Below are positions 7,472 through 15,138 of a DNA stretch of 64,000 nt, in pieces (the first letter of the stretch is position 1; each line of letters begins with the position of its first letter). Under the pieces are notes generated by a model that was not told the origin of the DNA, did not search any database, and saw nothing but the letters and a program-made list of their open reading frames with translations. The DNA lies in contig NZ_CP108529.1 in assembly GCF_036002945.1 (NCBI RefSeq), positions 5,513,001 through 5,577,000 on the forward strand. Reading direction: 5' to 3'. Source of the stretch: Streptomyces sp. NBC_01224 (GTDB lineage Bacteria; Actinomycetota; Actinomycetes; Streptomycetales; Streptomycetaceae). Both the position numbers and the translations under genes were made by a program.

Positions 7472-8815
7472 TCAGGCCTTCGGGCGCCCCATCGCCCGGT
7501 ACGTCCAGCCGGCCTCGCGCCACTGCTCGCTGTCGAGCGCGTTGCGGCCGTCCAGGATTATCCGGCGGGACGCGACCTCGCCGAGCGCCGCCGGGTCGAG
7601 CTCGCGGAACTCGCGCCACTCCGTCAGATGCAGCACCACATCCGCGCCGCGCACCGCCTCCAGCGCCGAGTCCGCGTAGCCGAGGGTCGGGAAGAGCCGC
7701 CTGGCGTTCTCCATGCCCTTCGGGTCGAAGACCGTGACCTGGCCGCCCTGCAGATGGATCTGCCCGGCCACGTTCAGCGCCGGTGAGTCCCGTACGTCGT
7801 CCGAGTCCGGCTTGAACGTCGCACCCAGGACCGCGACCCGCTTGCCGAGGAACGAATCGCCGCCCACGGCCTCCCGGGCCAGCTCCACCATGTGGCCGCG
7901 GCGCCGCATATTGATCGAGTCGACCTCGCGGAGGAAGGTCAGTGCCTGGTCCGCGCCCAGCTCACCGGCGCGCGCCATGAAGGCCCGGATGTCCTTCGGC
8001 AGACAGCCGCCGCCGAAGCCGATCCCGGCCCGCAGGAACTTGGACCCGATCCGCTCGTCGTGCCCGATCGCCTCGGCCAGCTTCTTCACATCGCCGTCGG
8101 CGGCCTCGCAGACCTCCGCCATGGCGTTGATGAACGAGATCTTCGTGGCCAGGAAGGAATTGGCCGCGGTCTTCACCAGCTCGGCGGTCGGGAAGTCCGT
8201 CACCACGAACGGCGAACCCTCGGCGACCGGCACCGCGTACACCTCGCGCAGCAGCTTCTCGGCCCGCTCGCTCGTCACGCCGACGACGATCCGGTCCGGG
8301 TGCAGGGTGTCCTTCACAGCGAAGCCCTCGCGCAGGAACTCCGGGTTCCAGGCCAGCTCCGCTTCCGCGCCCACCGGTGCCAGCTCCGCCAGCCGCGCCG
8401 CGAGCCGGGCCGCCGAACCCACCGGCACGGTCGACTTCCCGACGACCAGGGCGGGCCGGGTCAGATGCGGTGCCAGCGACTCGAAGGCGCTGTCGACGTA
8501 GCTCATGTCGCAGGCGTACTCGCCGTGCTTCTGCGGAGTGTTCACGCAGACGAAGTGCACATCGCCGAAGGCCGCCACCTCTTCCCACGAGGTGGTGAAC
8601 CGCAGCCGTCCGGTAGCTCCCTCGATGCCCTCCACATGCTTGCGGAGCAGCTCTTCGAGGCCCGGTTCGTACATCGGGACCTTGCCGGTGCTCAGCATCT
8701 CGATCTTCTCGGGCACGACATCGAGGCCGAGCACTTCGAAGCCCAGTTCCGCCATGGCCGCGGCGTGGGTGGCGCCGAGGTAGCCGGTGCCGATCACAGT
8801 GATCCTGAGGGCCAT
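7472..8815 (-). CDS. UDP-glucose 6-dehydrogenase
   Basis: This NAD-dependent enzyme oxidises UDP-glucose to UDP-glucuronate, a precursor of uronic-acid-containing polymers. The 447-residue protein starts with the Rossmann motif ITVIGTGYLGATHA, has the middle-domain AWNPEFLREG block (about 155-164), and carries catalytic C271 in GFGGGCLPKD. The C-terminal UDP-binding domain includes GATFKPDSDDVRDSP. ATG at 8815 was chosen because the Rossmann motif begins at residue 5 and CAGGAG lies just upstream; a longer frame reaches 8929 without domain character. Substrates could be other UDP-sugars of the UDP-Glc/GDP-Man dehydrogenase family. Confidence 0.93.
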   Translation of the reverse strand: MALRITVIGTGYLGATHAAAMAELGFEVLGLDVVPEKIEMLSTGKVPMYEPGLEELLRKHVEGIEGATGRLRFTTSWEEVAAFGDVHFVCVNTPQKHGEYACDMSYVDSAFESLAPHLTRPALVVGKSTVPVGSAARLAARLAELAPVGAEAELAWNPEFLREGFAVKDTLHPDRIVVGVTSERAEKLLREVYAVPVAEGSPFVVTDFPTAELVKTAANSFLATKISFINAMAEVCEAADGDVKKLAEAIGHDERIGSKFLRAGIGFGGGCLPKDIRAFMARAGELGADQALTFLREVDSINMRRRGHMVELAREAVGGDSFLGKRVAVLGATFKPDSDDVRDSPALNVAGQIHLQGGQVTVFDPKGMENARRLFPTLGYADSALEAVRGADVVLHLTEWREFRELDPAALGEVASRRIILDGRNALDSEQWREAGWTYRAMGRPKA

Positions 8816-8979
8816 GTAGTGCTCCTGGGAGATGCGGACAGACGTGCGGTGAACGAGCATAGTCGTGCCTCCGGAGGCCCGGTTTCCGGCTGCCTGCGCA
8901 GCTTCTCCCACCCCTGTCGCGAAGCTCACGCACGCATTGCATAGGCCATTGCGGCGGCGGAGCTCTAAAATCGGGTTAC

Positions 8980-8993
8980 TTAACGGTAGTTAG
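8980..8993. promoter_or_regulatory. Possible operator upstream of the acyl-CoA dehydrogenase gene
   Basis: TAACGGTAGTTA at 8981-8992 is a short palindrome (TAAC, 4-base gap, GTTA) 13 bases before the GTG start of the dehydrogenase. Its position fits repression by a fatty-acid or acyl-CoA responsive regulator, but it is short and could be chance. Confidence 0.3.
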
Positions 8994-9005
8994 CATCTTT
9001 GGGGA

Positions 9006-10172
9006 GTGAGCGTCTTGGCGGGTTCGACCGATTTCGACCTGTACCGTCCGGCCGAGGAGCACGAGATGCTCCGCGAGACGGTGCGTGCGCTCGCCGAGGC
9101 GAAGATCGCCCCGTACGCGGCAGCGGTCGACGAGGAGGCGCGCTTCCCGCAGGAGGCGCTGGACGCCCTGACCGCCGCGGACCTGCACGCGGTGCACGTA
9201 CCCGAGGAGTACGGCGGCGCGGGCGCCGACGCCCTCGCCACGGTCATCGTGATCGAGGAGGTGGCCCGTGTCTGCGCCTCCTCCTCCCTCATCCCGGCCG
9301 TGAACAAGCTTGGCTCGCTCCCCGTGGTCCTCTCCGGCTCCGAGGACCTGAAGAAGAAGTACCTGGGCCCGCTCGCCAAGGGCGACGGCATGTTCTCGTA
9401 CTGCCTCTCCGAGCCCGACGCGGGTTCCGACGCGGCGGGCATGAAGACCAGGGCCGTGCGCGACGGCGACTTCTGGGTGCTCAACGGTGTGAAGCGCTGG
9501 ATCACCAACGCGGGCGTCTCCGAGTACTACACGGTCATGGCCGTCACCGACCCGACCAAGCGCTCCAAGGGCATCTCCGCCTTCGTCGTCGAGAAGTCGG
9601 ACGAGGGTGTTTCCTTCGGCGCCCCGGAGAAGAAGCTCGGCATCAAGGGCTCCCCGACCCGCGAGGTCTACTTCGACAACGTCCGTATCCCCGCCGACCG
9701 CATCATCGGCGAGGAGGGCACCGGCTTCGCCACCGCGATGAAGACCCTGGACCACACCCGCATCACGATCGCGGCCCAGGCCCTCGGTATCGCCCAGGGA
9801 GCCCTCGACTACGCCAAGGGCTACGTCCAGGAGCGCAAGCAGTTCGGCAAGCCGATCGGCGACTTCCAGGGCGTCCAGTTCATGCTCGCCGACATGGCCA
9901 TGAAGCTGGAGGCGGCCCGCCAGCTCACCTACTCGGCCGCCGCCAAGTCCGAGCGCCTCGACAGCGACCTCACCTTCTTCGGCGCCGCGGCCAAGTGCTT
10001 CGCCTCCGACGTCGCGATGGAGATCACCACGGACGCGGTCCAGCTGCTCGGCGGCTACGGCTACACGCGGGACTACCCGGTGGAGCGGATGATGCGCGAC
10101 GCGAAGATCACGCAGATTTATGAAGGCACGAACCAGGTGCAGCGCATCGTCATGGCGAGGAACCTGCCGTAG
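9006..10172 (+). CDS. Acyl-CoA dehydrogenase
   Basis: An FAD enzyme that introduces the alpha-beta double bond in acyl-CoA substrates. At 388 residues it matches short- and medium-chain family length. Visible signatures are CLSEPDAGSDAAG (about 138-150), the flavin-contacting VLNGVKRWITNAG (about 162-174), and the C-terminal DAVQLLGGYGYTRDYPVERMMRDAKI block followed by IYEGTNQVQR, which holds the usual catalytic glutamate. Start is GTG at 9006 behind GGGGA. It is divergent from the UDP-glucose dehydrogenase gene and ends at a strong hairpin. A similar gene, fadE25, is recalled close to purE-purK in mycobacteria. Chain length preference is unknown. Confidence 0.93.
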   Translation: MSVLAGSTDFDLYRPAEEHEMLRETVRALAEAKIAPYAAAVDEEARFPQEALDALTAADLHAVHVPEEYGGAGADALATVIVIEEVARVCASSSLIPAVNKLGSLPVVLSGSEDLKKKYLGPLAKGDGMFSYCLSEPDAGSDAAGMKTRAVRDGDFWVLNGVKRWITNAGVSEYYTVMAVTDPTKRSKGISAFVVEKSDEGVSFGAPEKKLGIKGSPTREVYFDNVRIPADRIIGEEGTGFATAMKTLDHTRITIAAQALGIAQGALDYAKGYVQERKQFGKPIGDFQGVQFMLADMAMKLEAARQLTYSAAAKSERLDSDLTFFGAAAKCFASDVAMEITTDAVQLLGGYGYTRDYPVERMMRDAKITQIYEGTNQVQRIVMARNLP

Positions 10173-10188
10173 CGGTTGCTGCTCTGGT

Positions 10189-10222
10189 GTCTGGCCCCCG
10201 ATGTGCGCGTCGGGGGCCAGAC
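10189..10222. terminator. Terminator hairpin after the acyl-CoA dehydrogenase
   Basis: Bases 10189-10201 and 10210-10222 pair perfectly (GTCTGGCCCCCGA and its complement) around an 8-base loop. It lies between convergent genes and can act on both. Confidence 0.8.
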
Positions 10223-10253
10223 GTGTGTATGCGGCGGGGAGGCCGGGGTTGGA

Positions 10254-11138
10254 TCACTCTCCGGCGAACACTTCCTCTGTGGTGGTGGCGGTGGCGGCGC
10301 GGTTGAGCCACTGGTGCAGGAGCTGAGGGTCGTCGCAGTCGGCGATCTTCTCGCGGGTCTCGTCGGTGATGGCGATACCGCGCGCGTGGAGGACGAGCAG
10401 GAGTCCTTCGGCTCGACCTTCGGCCCGACCTTCGGCCCGACCTTCGTCCCGGAGTTCTTCCGAGAGGGGCGACTTGTAGAAAGAGAGGTCCACGGCCACC
10501 AGATTCCTCCACTGTTGTGCGGCCGGGCGGTTGCCCAGGCCTTGTGCGGTGAGTTCGATGATGGGGTCGGCGATTGCTTCCGGTGTGTCCCGCAGTGCGG
10601 CGGACAGGGTTTTCAGTATGGCACCGACGTCCGGATTGTCGGCGTGTGTGATGGCGGCCAGGGTGGTGAGTGCGAGGTCCTTGCGGGCTTCGGCCACATC
10701 GGTGATGACAGGCATGTTGTGCGGGCCCGCGACGAGGGGGTTCAGGGCGAGCGTCTGCCATTGACGGACGCCGATGGAGATGGGGCGTGCGGCCCATTCG
10801 GCGGTGGCGTGGTCCTGGCAGACGACCAGCAACAGGATGGGCAGCCCGTATCTGTTGTGGAGATAGCTGACGTAGTACGGCCAGCTGACGGTCTTGCGTG
10901 GGTCCTTCTTGCCCTGGGCTTCGATGGCGAGGAGGAAGGGCCCGTCATGCTCTGTCTCGATGCGCAGGAGGGTGTCCACCCGGCGTTCGACGGGACGGGC
11001 TTCGGTGAGGTCGGTGGGCAGCGCGGTGGCCGAGGTGGGTGGTGGGATGTCGACTCCGAGCACCTCGGAGACGCGGGAGAAGAGGCCGGGGAACTCCTGG
11101 AAGATGCGGTGCATTGCCTCGTGCGGCGAGCTGACCAT
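10254..11138 (-). CDS. Rpn/PD-(D/E)XK nuclease-family (transposase-like) protein
   Basis: A 294-residue protein of the Rpn type, related to recombination-promoting nucleases. Residues about 54-78 show VDTLLRIE and then FLLAIEAQGKKD, which fits the D...E-x-Q/K core of the PD-(D/E)XK fold, followed by WPYYVSYLHNRYGLPILLLVV. Near residue 235 there is EGRAEGRAEGRAEG, encoded by about 3.5 copies of a 12-base unit. ATG at 11138 begins MVSSPHEAMHRIFQ, typical for this family. It lies 33 bases after the winged-helix gene on the same strand. The family has nuclease activity in Escherichia coli; a role here in recombination or defence is inference. Confidence 0.75.
   Translation of the reverse strand: MVSSPHEAMHRIFQEFPGLFSRVSEVLGVDIPPPTSATALPTDLTEARPVERRVDTLLRIETEHDGPFLLAIEAQGKKDPRKTVSWPYYVSYLHNRYGLPILLLVVCQDHATAEWAARPISIGVRQWQTLALNPLVAGPHNMPVITDVAEARKDLALTTLAAITHADNPDVGAILKTLSAALRDTPEAIADPIIELTAQGLGNRPAAQQWRNLVAVDLSFYKSPLSEELRDEGRAEGRAEGRAEGLLLVLHARGIAITDETREKIADCDDPQLLHQWLNRAATATTTEEVFAGE
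10405..10446. repeat. 12-bp tandem repeat inside the Rpn-like gene
   Basis: Units of CCTTCGGCCCGA (first copy with one change) sit at 10405-10416, 10417-10428 and 10429-10440, with a partial unit following. They encode repeated EGRA. Because 12 is a multiple of three, copy-number change would keep the frame. Confidence 0.85.
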
Positions 11139-11171
11139 GCAGGTCCGTTCGGGTTGTGGGTGATGTTCCGG

Positions 11172-12122
11172 TCAGGCGGCTGTGTGCAGTTCGGTGCGGC
11201 AGTCGCGGCAGTGGCCGGGGTGGTGGGAGCGGAAGGCGCGGTCGCAGCGGTCGCAGTTCTGGAGGGGGATGACGACGACGCTGCGGTGTGCGGGTGCGAG
11301 GTCCTGGGTTCCGGGCAGCGGGGGCGGCAGGAGTGTCGTGATCCGGTGACGGAGGAGCTTGGCCGGGTGTTTGAGGGGAGCAGGGAGGTTGGTAGTGAGG
11401 GCGTGGCGGATGGTGTCGGGGTGGGCGTCGCGTTCGAGCCACGTGGCGACGCCGGGGGTGAGGGTGTGGATGTCGTGCTCGGCGAGGGTGAGTTGGGGTG
11501 TGTGGCGGCGCAGGTCGGCGAGGAGCGCGGTGGCCACGCGCTGAAGCTCCGGCGTGAGCTCCTGCGGCTGTGGGAGCGGCGGAGGCGGCGATGTGCGCGC
11601 GGTGGGGGCCGGTACGAGGGCGGGCTGCGGCTGCGGCCGTGGCGTGGGCACCGGGGGTGGTGCGGGGCGCGGTTCGGGAGCGGTTACGCGTGGCGGCGGC
11701 GGTGGTGTGGGCAGGGGGGCCGGCTCGCTGGGAACCGTTCGGGGCTGAGGGGCTGCGCCGGGCTGGTTGTACGAGATGGTGCGGGTGACGATGCGGCCGT
11801 CGGCGAGGCGTACGCGGCTGCGGTGGAGGTAGCCGTGGGCTTCGAGCTCACGCAGGGCGGCGGCGATGCGGGTCTCGCTCTCGGGGAAGCGTTCGGCGAG
11901 GTGCTTGATGCCGATCCTGGCTCCGGCGGGCAGCGACTGGATGTGGGCGGCGAGCCCGATCGCAGTGAGGGAGAGTCCGCGATGCTGGGCGAGATGATTG
12001 CCGATGACGGTGAAGCCGGCGGCGTGCCGGACATTGATGTGGATGACACCGGATGACGGTGTGGCGTCCCCGGGTGCGGGGGACAGGGCGCACTGGGGCG
12101 CGGTAATCTGCGGGGTACCCAT
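11172..12122 (-). CDS. Winged-helix DNA-binding protein with C-terminal zinc finger
   Basis: A 316-residue protein. Residues about 45-120 resemble a winged helix: LSLTAIGLAAHIQSLPAG, then IKHLAERFPESETRIAAALRELEAHGYL as helix-turn-helix, then a wing (RVRLADGRIVTRTISY). A long proline-rich linker (about 125-190) follows, then a second helical region (about 195-265). The end CDRCDRAF-8-HCRDC looks like a four-ligand zinc finger. Similar proteins are common in Streptomyces accessory regions and resemble replication-initiator-like HTH proteins; the function is unknown. It lies just upstream of the Rpn-like gene on the same strand, so the two are probably co-transcribed. Confidence 0.7.
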   Translation of the reverse strand: MGTPQITAPQCALSPAPGDATPSSGVIHINVRHAAGFTVIGNHLAQHRGLSLTAIGLAAHIQSLPAGARIGIKHLAERFPESETRIAAALRELEAHGYLHRSRVRLADGRIVTRTISYNQPGAAPQPRTVPSEPAPLPTPPPPPRVTAPEPRPAPPPVPTPRPQPQPALVPAPTARTSPPPPLPQPQELTPELQRVATALLADLRRHTPQLTLAEHDIHTLTPGVATWLERDAHPDTIRHALTTNLPAPLKHPAKLLRHRITTLLPPPLPGTQDLAPAHRSVVVIPLQNCDRCDRAFRSHHPGHCRDCRTELHTAA

Positions 12123-12402
12123 CGGGAAGCTCCGTACTTCCTCGGTGGTCAGGCCCTCGGTCGAGATTGGCGTCTCGTCGGGGGCCGTCGCATGTCTGCA
12201 GTTGTCGCGGCGAGCATATGCCAGCCAACCCGTATGAAATCCAGCCCAGTTGCCCTATGTCACCCGCGCGAGTGACGGGGGCGGGGTGGGCTGGGTTTGG
12301 GTGGGGAGGGTGATTTCCCCAAGTTCTTCAAAGCTTTATATGTCGTGGGACGCGGCGACGTGGCCTACCGGGTCGCGGGTCCCCGCGACCCGGTGGAGAC
12401 GG
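12123..12402. other. Intergenic region without a recognised gene
   Basis: This 280-base stretch separates two minus-strand genes. It is less GC-rich than its surroundings around 12318-12345 (CAAAGCTTTATATG) and probably holds the promoter of the winged-helix gene. No RNA gene or convincing small ORF was seen. Confidence 0.5.
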
Positions 12403-12840
12403 TCACGGTACGAGGCTGAGATTGGCCCAGATCGTCTTGCGTGGGACGGGCCCGACGTCGATGCCCCAACGGTCGGCGAGTGCCTCGACGATCAGCAGAC
12501 CGCGCCCTGATTCCGCGTCATCGACGGGGGCGACGGTGGTGCCGGGCGGGGGAGGTAGATGCTCACCCCGGGTGTCGGTCACCTCGATCCGCAGGAGTGC
12601 GTCGGGGTGGACGGTGAGGCTCAGTCGGAAGTCCCGGCCCGGTACGCGGCCATGGAGGGCGGCGTTCGTGGCCAGTTCGGCGACGATGTGCGCGGCTGAC
12701 TCGGCGGGGAGCCCCCAATCGCATAGATGCGCGGTGGTGAGCAGCCGGGCGAGCCTGGCACCTCGGCGGGTGGGGGAGAGCAGCACCGTGAACTGCCGAG
12801 TGGGAGCGGAGTGTTCGGTTCGGGTGATTTCTTGAGTCAC
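12403..12840 (-). CDS. Anti-sigma-factor-like ATP-binding protein (HATPase)
   Basis: A 145-residue protein made of a single GHKL ATPase domain. The N box is HIVAELATNAALHGR (about 51-65), and the G boxes are VTDTRGE (about 88-94) and ESGRGLLIVEALADRWG (about 109-125). Such proteins resemble RsbW/SpoIIAB but the Streptomyces paralogues next to whiJ-like genes mostly have no known sigma partner. It is divergent from the XRE-DUF5753 gene with 163 bases between the starts, which is the arrangement of AbaA/WhiJ-type loci. It is likely to act with the two genes to its right. Confidence 0.82.
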   Translation of the reverse strand: MTQEITRTEHSAPTRQFTVLLSPTRRGARLARLLTTAHLCDWGLPAESAAHIVAELATNAALHGRVPGRDFRLSLTVHPDALLRIEVTDTRGEHLPPPPGTTVAPVDDAESGRGLLIVEALADRWGIDVGPVPRKTIWANLSLVP

Positions 12841-13003
12841 GTCACTCAGCGTGGCCGCGCCTGCGTACCGTGAACAGCGACGAGCCCCTTACGTACGGTG
12901 ATTGTCCCGTGCCTGTCCAGTGCTGTCCCGGCTGTCCGGGGTGACGTGCTGGGGACACCAGTGGTTGAGCAGGAACGGCATACACGTCGGAAGTGGGGCA
13001 CGG

Positions 13004-13882
13004 ATGAGCGTGAATGGGGCAGGTGCGGAGCGCGGGGACGGCGGAGCGGACGAGCCCGGCTGGGACGTCGATCCCGACGACGAGTCGGGGGTTGCGGTGG
13101 TCGCTGCGGTGGGCCGCCAGATCAAGGCGTGGCGGGAGTCGGCGGGGCTGCGAGCCGGTGAGTTCGGGGCTGCGATCGGGTACGGGGAGGACCTGGTCTA
13201 CAAGGTGGAGGGCGGCCGGCGCATCCCTCGGCCGGAGTTCCTGGACCGGGCGGACAAGGTGCTGGGAGCAGGCGGGAAGCTCGCGGCGATGAAGCAGGAT
13301 GTGGCGGAGGTCCGGTACCCGAAGAAGGTGCGGGACCTGGCGAAGCTGGAGGGGCGAGCGGTCGAGCTTCTGGCGTACGGCAACCACAACATCCACGGGC
13401 TGTTGCAGACGGAGGCGTACATGGGGGCGCTACTCGCTACGCGTCGGCCTGCGTACTCGCAGGAGGAGCTCCAGCGGATGGTCGATGCGCGCATGGCCCG
13501 GCGCTCCGTCTTCGCACGGGAGCCTGCTCCGGAGTTCAGCTTTGTCCAGGAAGAGGTGACGCTACGCCGCCCCATCGGAGGGACAATGGTGATGCGCAAA
13601 CAGCTCGAACGCCTTCTGGAGGTGGGGCAGTTGCGGAACGTAGAGATCCAGGTAATGCCGACGAGCTGCGGGGATCACCCAGGAACGGGCGGACGGATCC
13701 AGGTGTTGAAGTTCGGCGACGGCTCGGCGGTAGGGCGCACCGACAACGAGTTCGCCGGTCGCCCCGTCTCCGATCCGAAGCAGCTCCGGATCCTCGAACT
13801 GCGGTATGGCATCATCCGGGCTCGGGCTCTCTCGCCAGGAGAGTCACTGGCCTTCATCGAGCAAGTGCTGGGAGAGACATGA
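13004..13882 (+). CDS. XRE-family regulator with DUF5753 (WhiJ-like)
   Basis: A 292-residue regulator. After an acidic N-terminus of about 30 residues comes an XRE helix-turn-helix (about 32-90; VGRQIKAWRESAGLRAGEFGAAIGYGEDLVYKVEGG). The rest is DUF5753 (about 105-290), with GLLQTEAYM and ending LSPGESLAFIEQVL. ATG at 13004 was preferred over an upstream extension to 12902 that lacks domain character. The stop overlaps the start of the DUF397 gene (ATGA). XRE-DUF397 pairs such as Scr1/Scr2 of S. coelicolor are known to affect development and antibiotic production. Targets here are unknown. Confidence 0.88.
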   Translation: MSVNGAGAERGDGGADEPGWDVDPDDESGVAVVAAVGRQIKAWRESAGLRAGEFGAAIGYGEDLVYKVEGGRRIPRPEFLDRADKVLGAGGKLAAMKQDVAEVRYPKKVRDLAKLEGRAVELLAYGNHNIHGLLQTEAYMGALLATRRPAYSQEELQRMVDARMARRSVFAREPAPEFSFVQEEVTLRRPIGGTMVMRKQLERLLEVGQLRNVEIQVMPTSCGDHPGTGGRIQVLKFGDGSAVGRTDNEFAGRPVSDPKQLRILELRYGIIRARALSPGESLAFIEQVLGET

Positions 13883-14088
13883 TCCGCAAGAGCTCTGCAG
13901 GGGACGCCTCCGGGTTGGAGTGGTTCAAGAGCAGCTTCAGTGACAGCAGCGACGGCAATGACTGTGTCGAGGTCGCGGCTTCCCCCGGCACGGTGCACGT
14001 CCGAGACTCCAAGAACGTTCAAGGCCCTCGCCTCACCTTCGGGCCCAGTGCCTGGGCAGGCTTCGTCTCCCACGCTGCCGAGCACTGA
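13879..14088 (+). CDS. DUF397 small protein, partner of the XRE regulator
   Basis: A 69-residue protein with the DUF397 pattern: W-FKSSFSDSSDGNDCVEVA near the start, VHVRDSKN in the middle and W-GFVSHA near the end. Its ATG overlaps the stop of the XRE gene by four bases, so the two are translationally coupled. In studied Streptomyces pairs the DUF397 protein works with its XRE partner. The family is small and lacks enzymatic motifs. Confidence 0.9.
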   Translation: MIRKSSAGDASGLEWFKSSFSDSSDGNDCVEVAASPGTVHVRDSKNVQGPRLTFGPSAWAGFVSHAAEH

Positions 14089-14196
14089 CTCCGCACGCAC
14101 TCGCGCCTCCGCCCTGGGTTTGACTCCGGGTGCACGCAACCGCTCGACACCGCCAACCCCTTCTTGGCTCTGCCCTGGACCCCTCGGGCGGGCCGA

Positions 14197-14234
14197 CGAA
14201 CGCCCCTGCCGCGCTCGCTCGGCAGGGGCGTTCG
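14197..14234. terminator. Terminator hairpin between DUF397 and the NarL-type regulator
   Basis: Bases 14197-14210 (CGAACGCCCCTGCC) and 14221-14234 are perfect inverted repeats around a 10-base loop. It lies between two convergent transcription units and can end both. Confidence 0.82.
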
Positions 14235-14326
14235 CTTGCTGGTCAGCGCAGCGGGCCCTGGAACTGTTCCAGTGTCCGCAGCGCGGAGTTGAGCGTCGGC
14301 CGGAACCCCGGACAGGACCCCCGGAT

Positions 14327-14989
14327 TCACGAAGGCCCGACCAGCCCCGCTTCCCACGCGACGATCGCCGCCTCCACCCGGTTGCGTACGGCGAGTTTGC
14401 TGAGGACCGCGCTGACATGCGCCTTCACCGTACCTTCGACCAGATGGAGGCGGGCGGCGATCTCGGCGTTGGACAGGCCGGAGCCGAGCAGCGAGAGGAC
14501 GGTGTGTTCCCGTTCGGTCAGCCGCTCCAGCGGGTGGTGGAGCGGGGTGCCGTTCGTCAGGCGGCCGGTGCGCAGTCCGGCGATCACGCGGGCGGCGACC
14601 TTCGGCGACAGGTAGGCGCCTCCTGCGGCCACCGCGTGCACGCCCGACAGCAGCTCCCTGGGGTCGTCCGCCTTGAGCAGGAAACCGCTGGCACCGGCCT
14701 GCAGGGCGTGTGCGATGAAGTCGTCCTCGCCGAAGGTGGTCAGCATGATCACCGCGGTGCCGGGGAGTTCGCGGTAGATCTGCGCGGCGGCGGCGATCCC
14801 GTCGAGGAGGGGCATCTGGATGTCCAGCAGGGCCACGGCCGGGCGATGCACGCGCGCGGCCTCTACCGCCTCGTGCCCGTCCGGTGCCTCGGCGACGACC
14901 TCGATGCCGGGATCCCGCGCGAGGATCGCGCGGACTCCGGCGCGGACCATCGCCTCGTCGTCTGCCACCAGTACTCGTACCACCGGCAC
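14327..14989 (-). CDS. NarL/LuxR-family response regulator
   Basis: A 220-residue response regulator. The receiver domain (about 1-120) has D10-D11, phospho-acceptor D56 (ALLDIQMP), a threonine in MLTTFGED and K near LLKAD. The C-terminal LuxR helix-turn-helix (about 155-210) reads LTEREHTVLSLLGSGLSNAEIAARLHLVEGTV with KAHVSAVLSKL. Start is ATG at 14989. It is divergent from the ABC exporter genes, whose starts are 149 bases away, and the matching NarL-class kinase lies beyond the exporter on the same strand. The obvious model is that it controls the exporter in response to the kinase. Confidence 0.92.
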   Translation of the reverse strand: MPVVRVLVADDEAMVRAGVRAILARDPGIEVVAEAPDGHEAVEAARVHRPAVALLDIQMPLLDGIAAAAQIYRELPGTAVIMLTTFGEDDFIAHALQAGASGFLLKADDPRELLSGVHAVAAGGAYLSPKVAARVIAGLRTGRLTNGTPLHHPLERLTEREHTVLSLLGSGLSNAEIAARLHLVEGTVKAHVSAVLSKLAVRNRVEAAIVAWEAGLVGPS

Positions 14990-15138
14990 AGCCTAACCGC
15001 GGGCCGGAGCGGGCGGACTGACCGATCGTCAGGGGGTCCCTGACGAAAGTAAGGGGTGTGATCACCGCCGCGCGGCCGATGCCCGGAGGGGTCGGCGATT
15101 CCTACGGTTGAGGCAGTACGGAAGACACCGGAGGACAT

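Noticed and set aside
8990..9000. TTAGCATCTT shared between the acyl-CoA dehydrogenase upstream region and the rrn region near 58980
   Set aside because: Ten bases can match by chance in 64 kb, and the surroundings differ.
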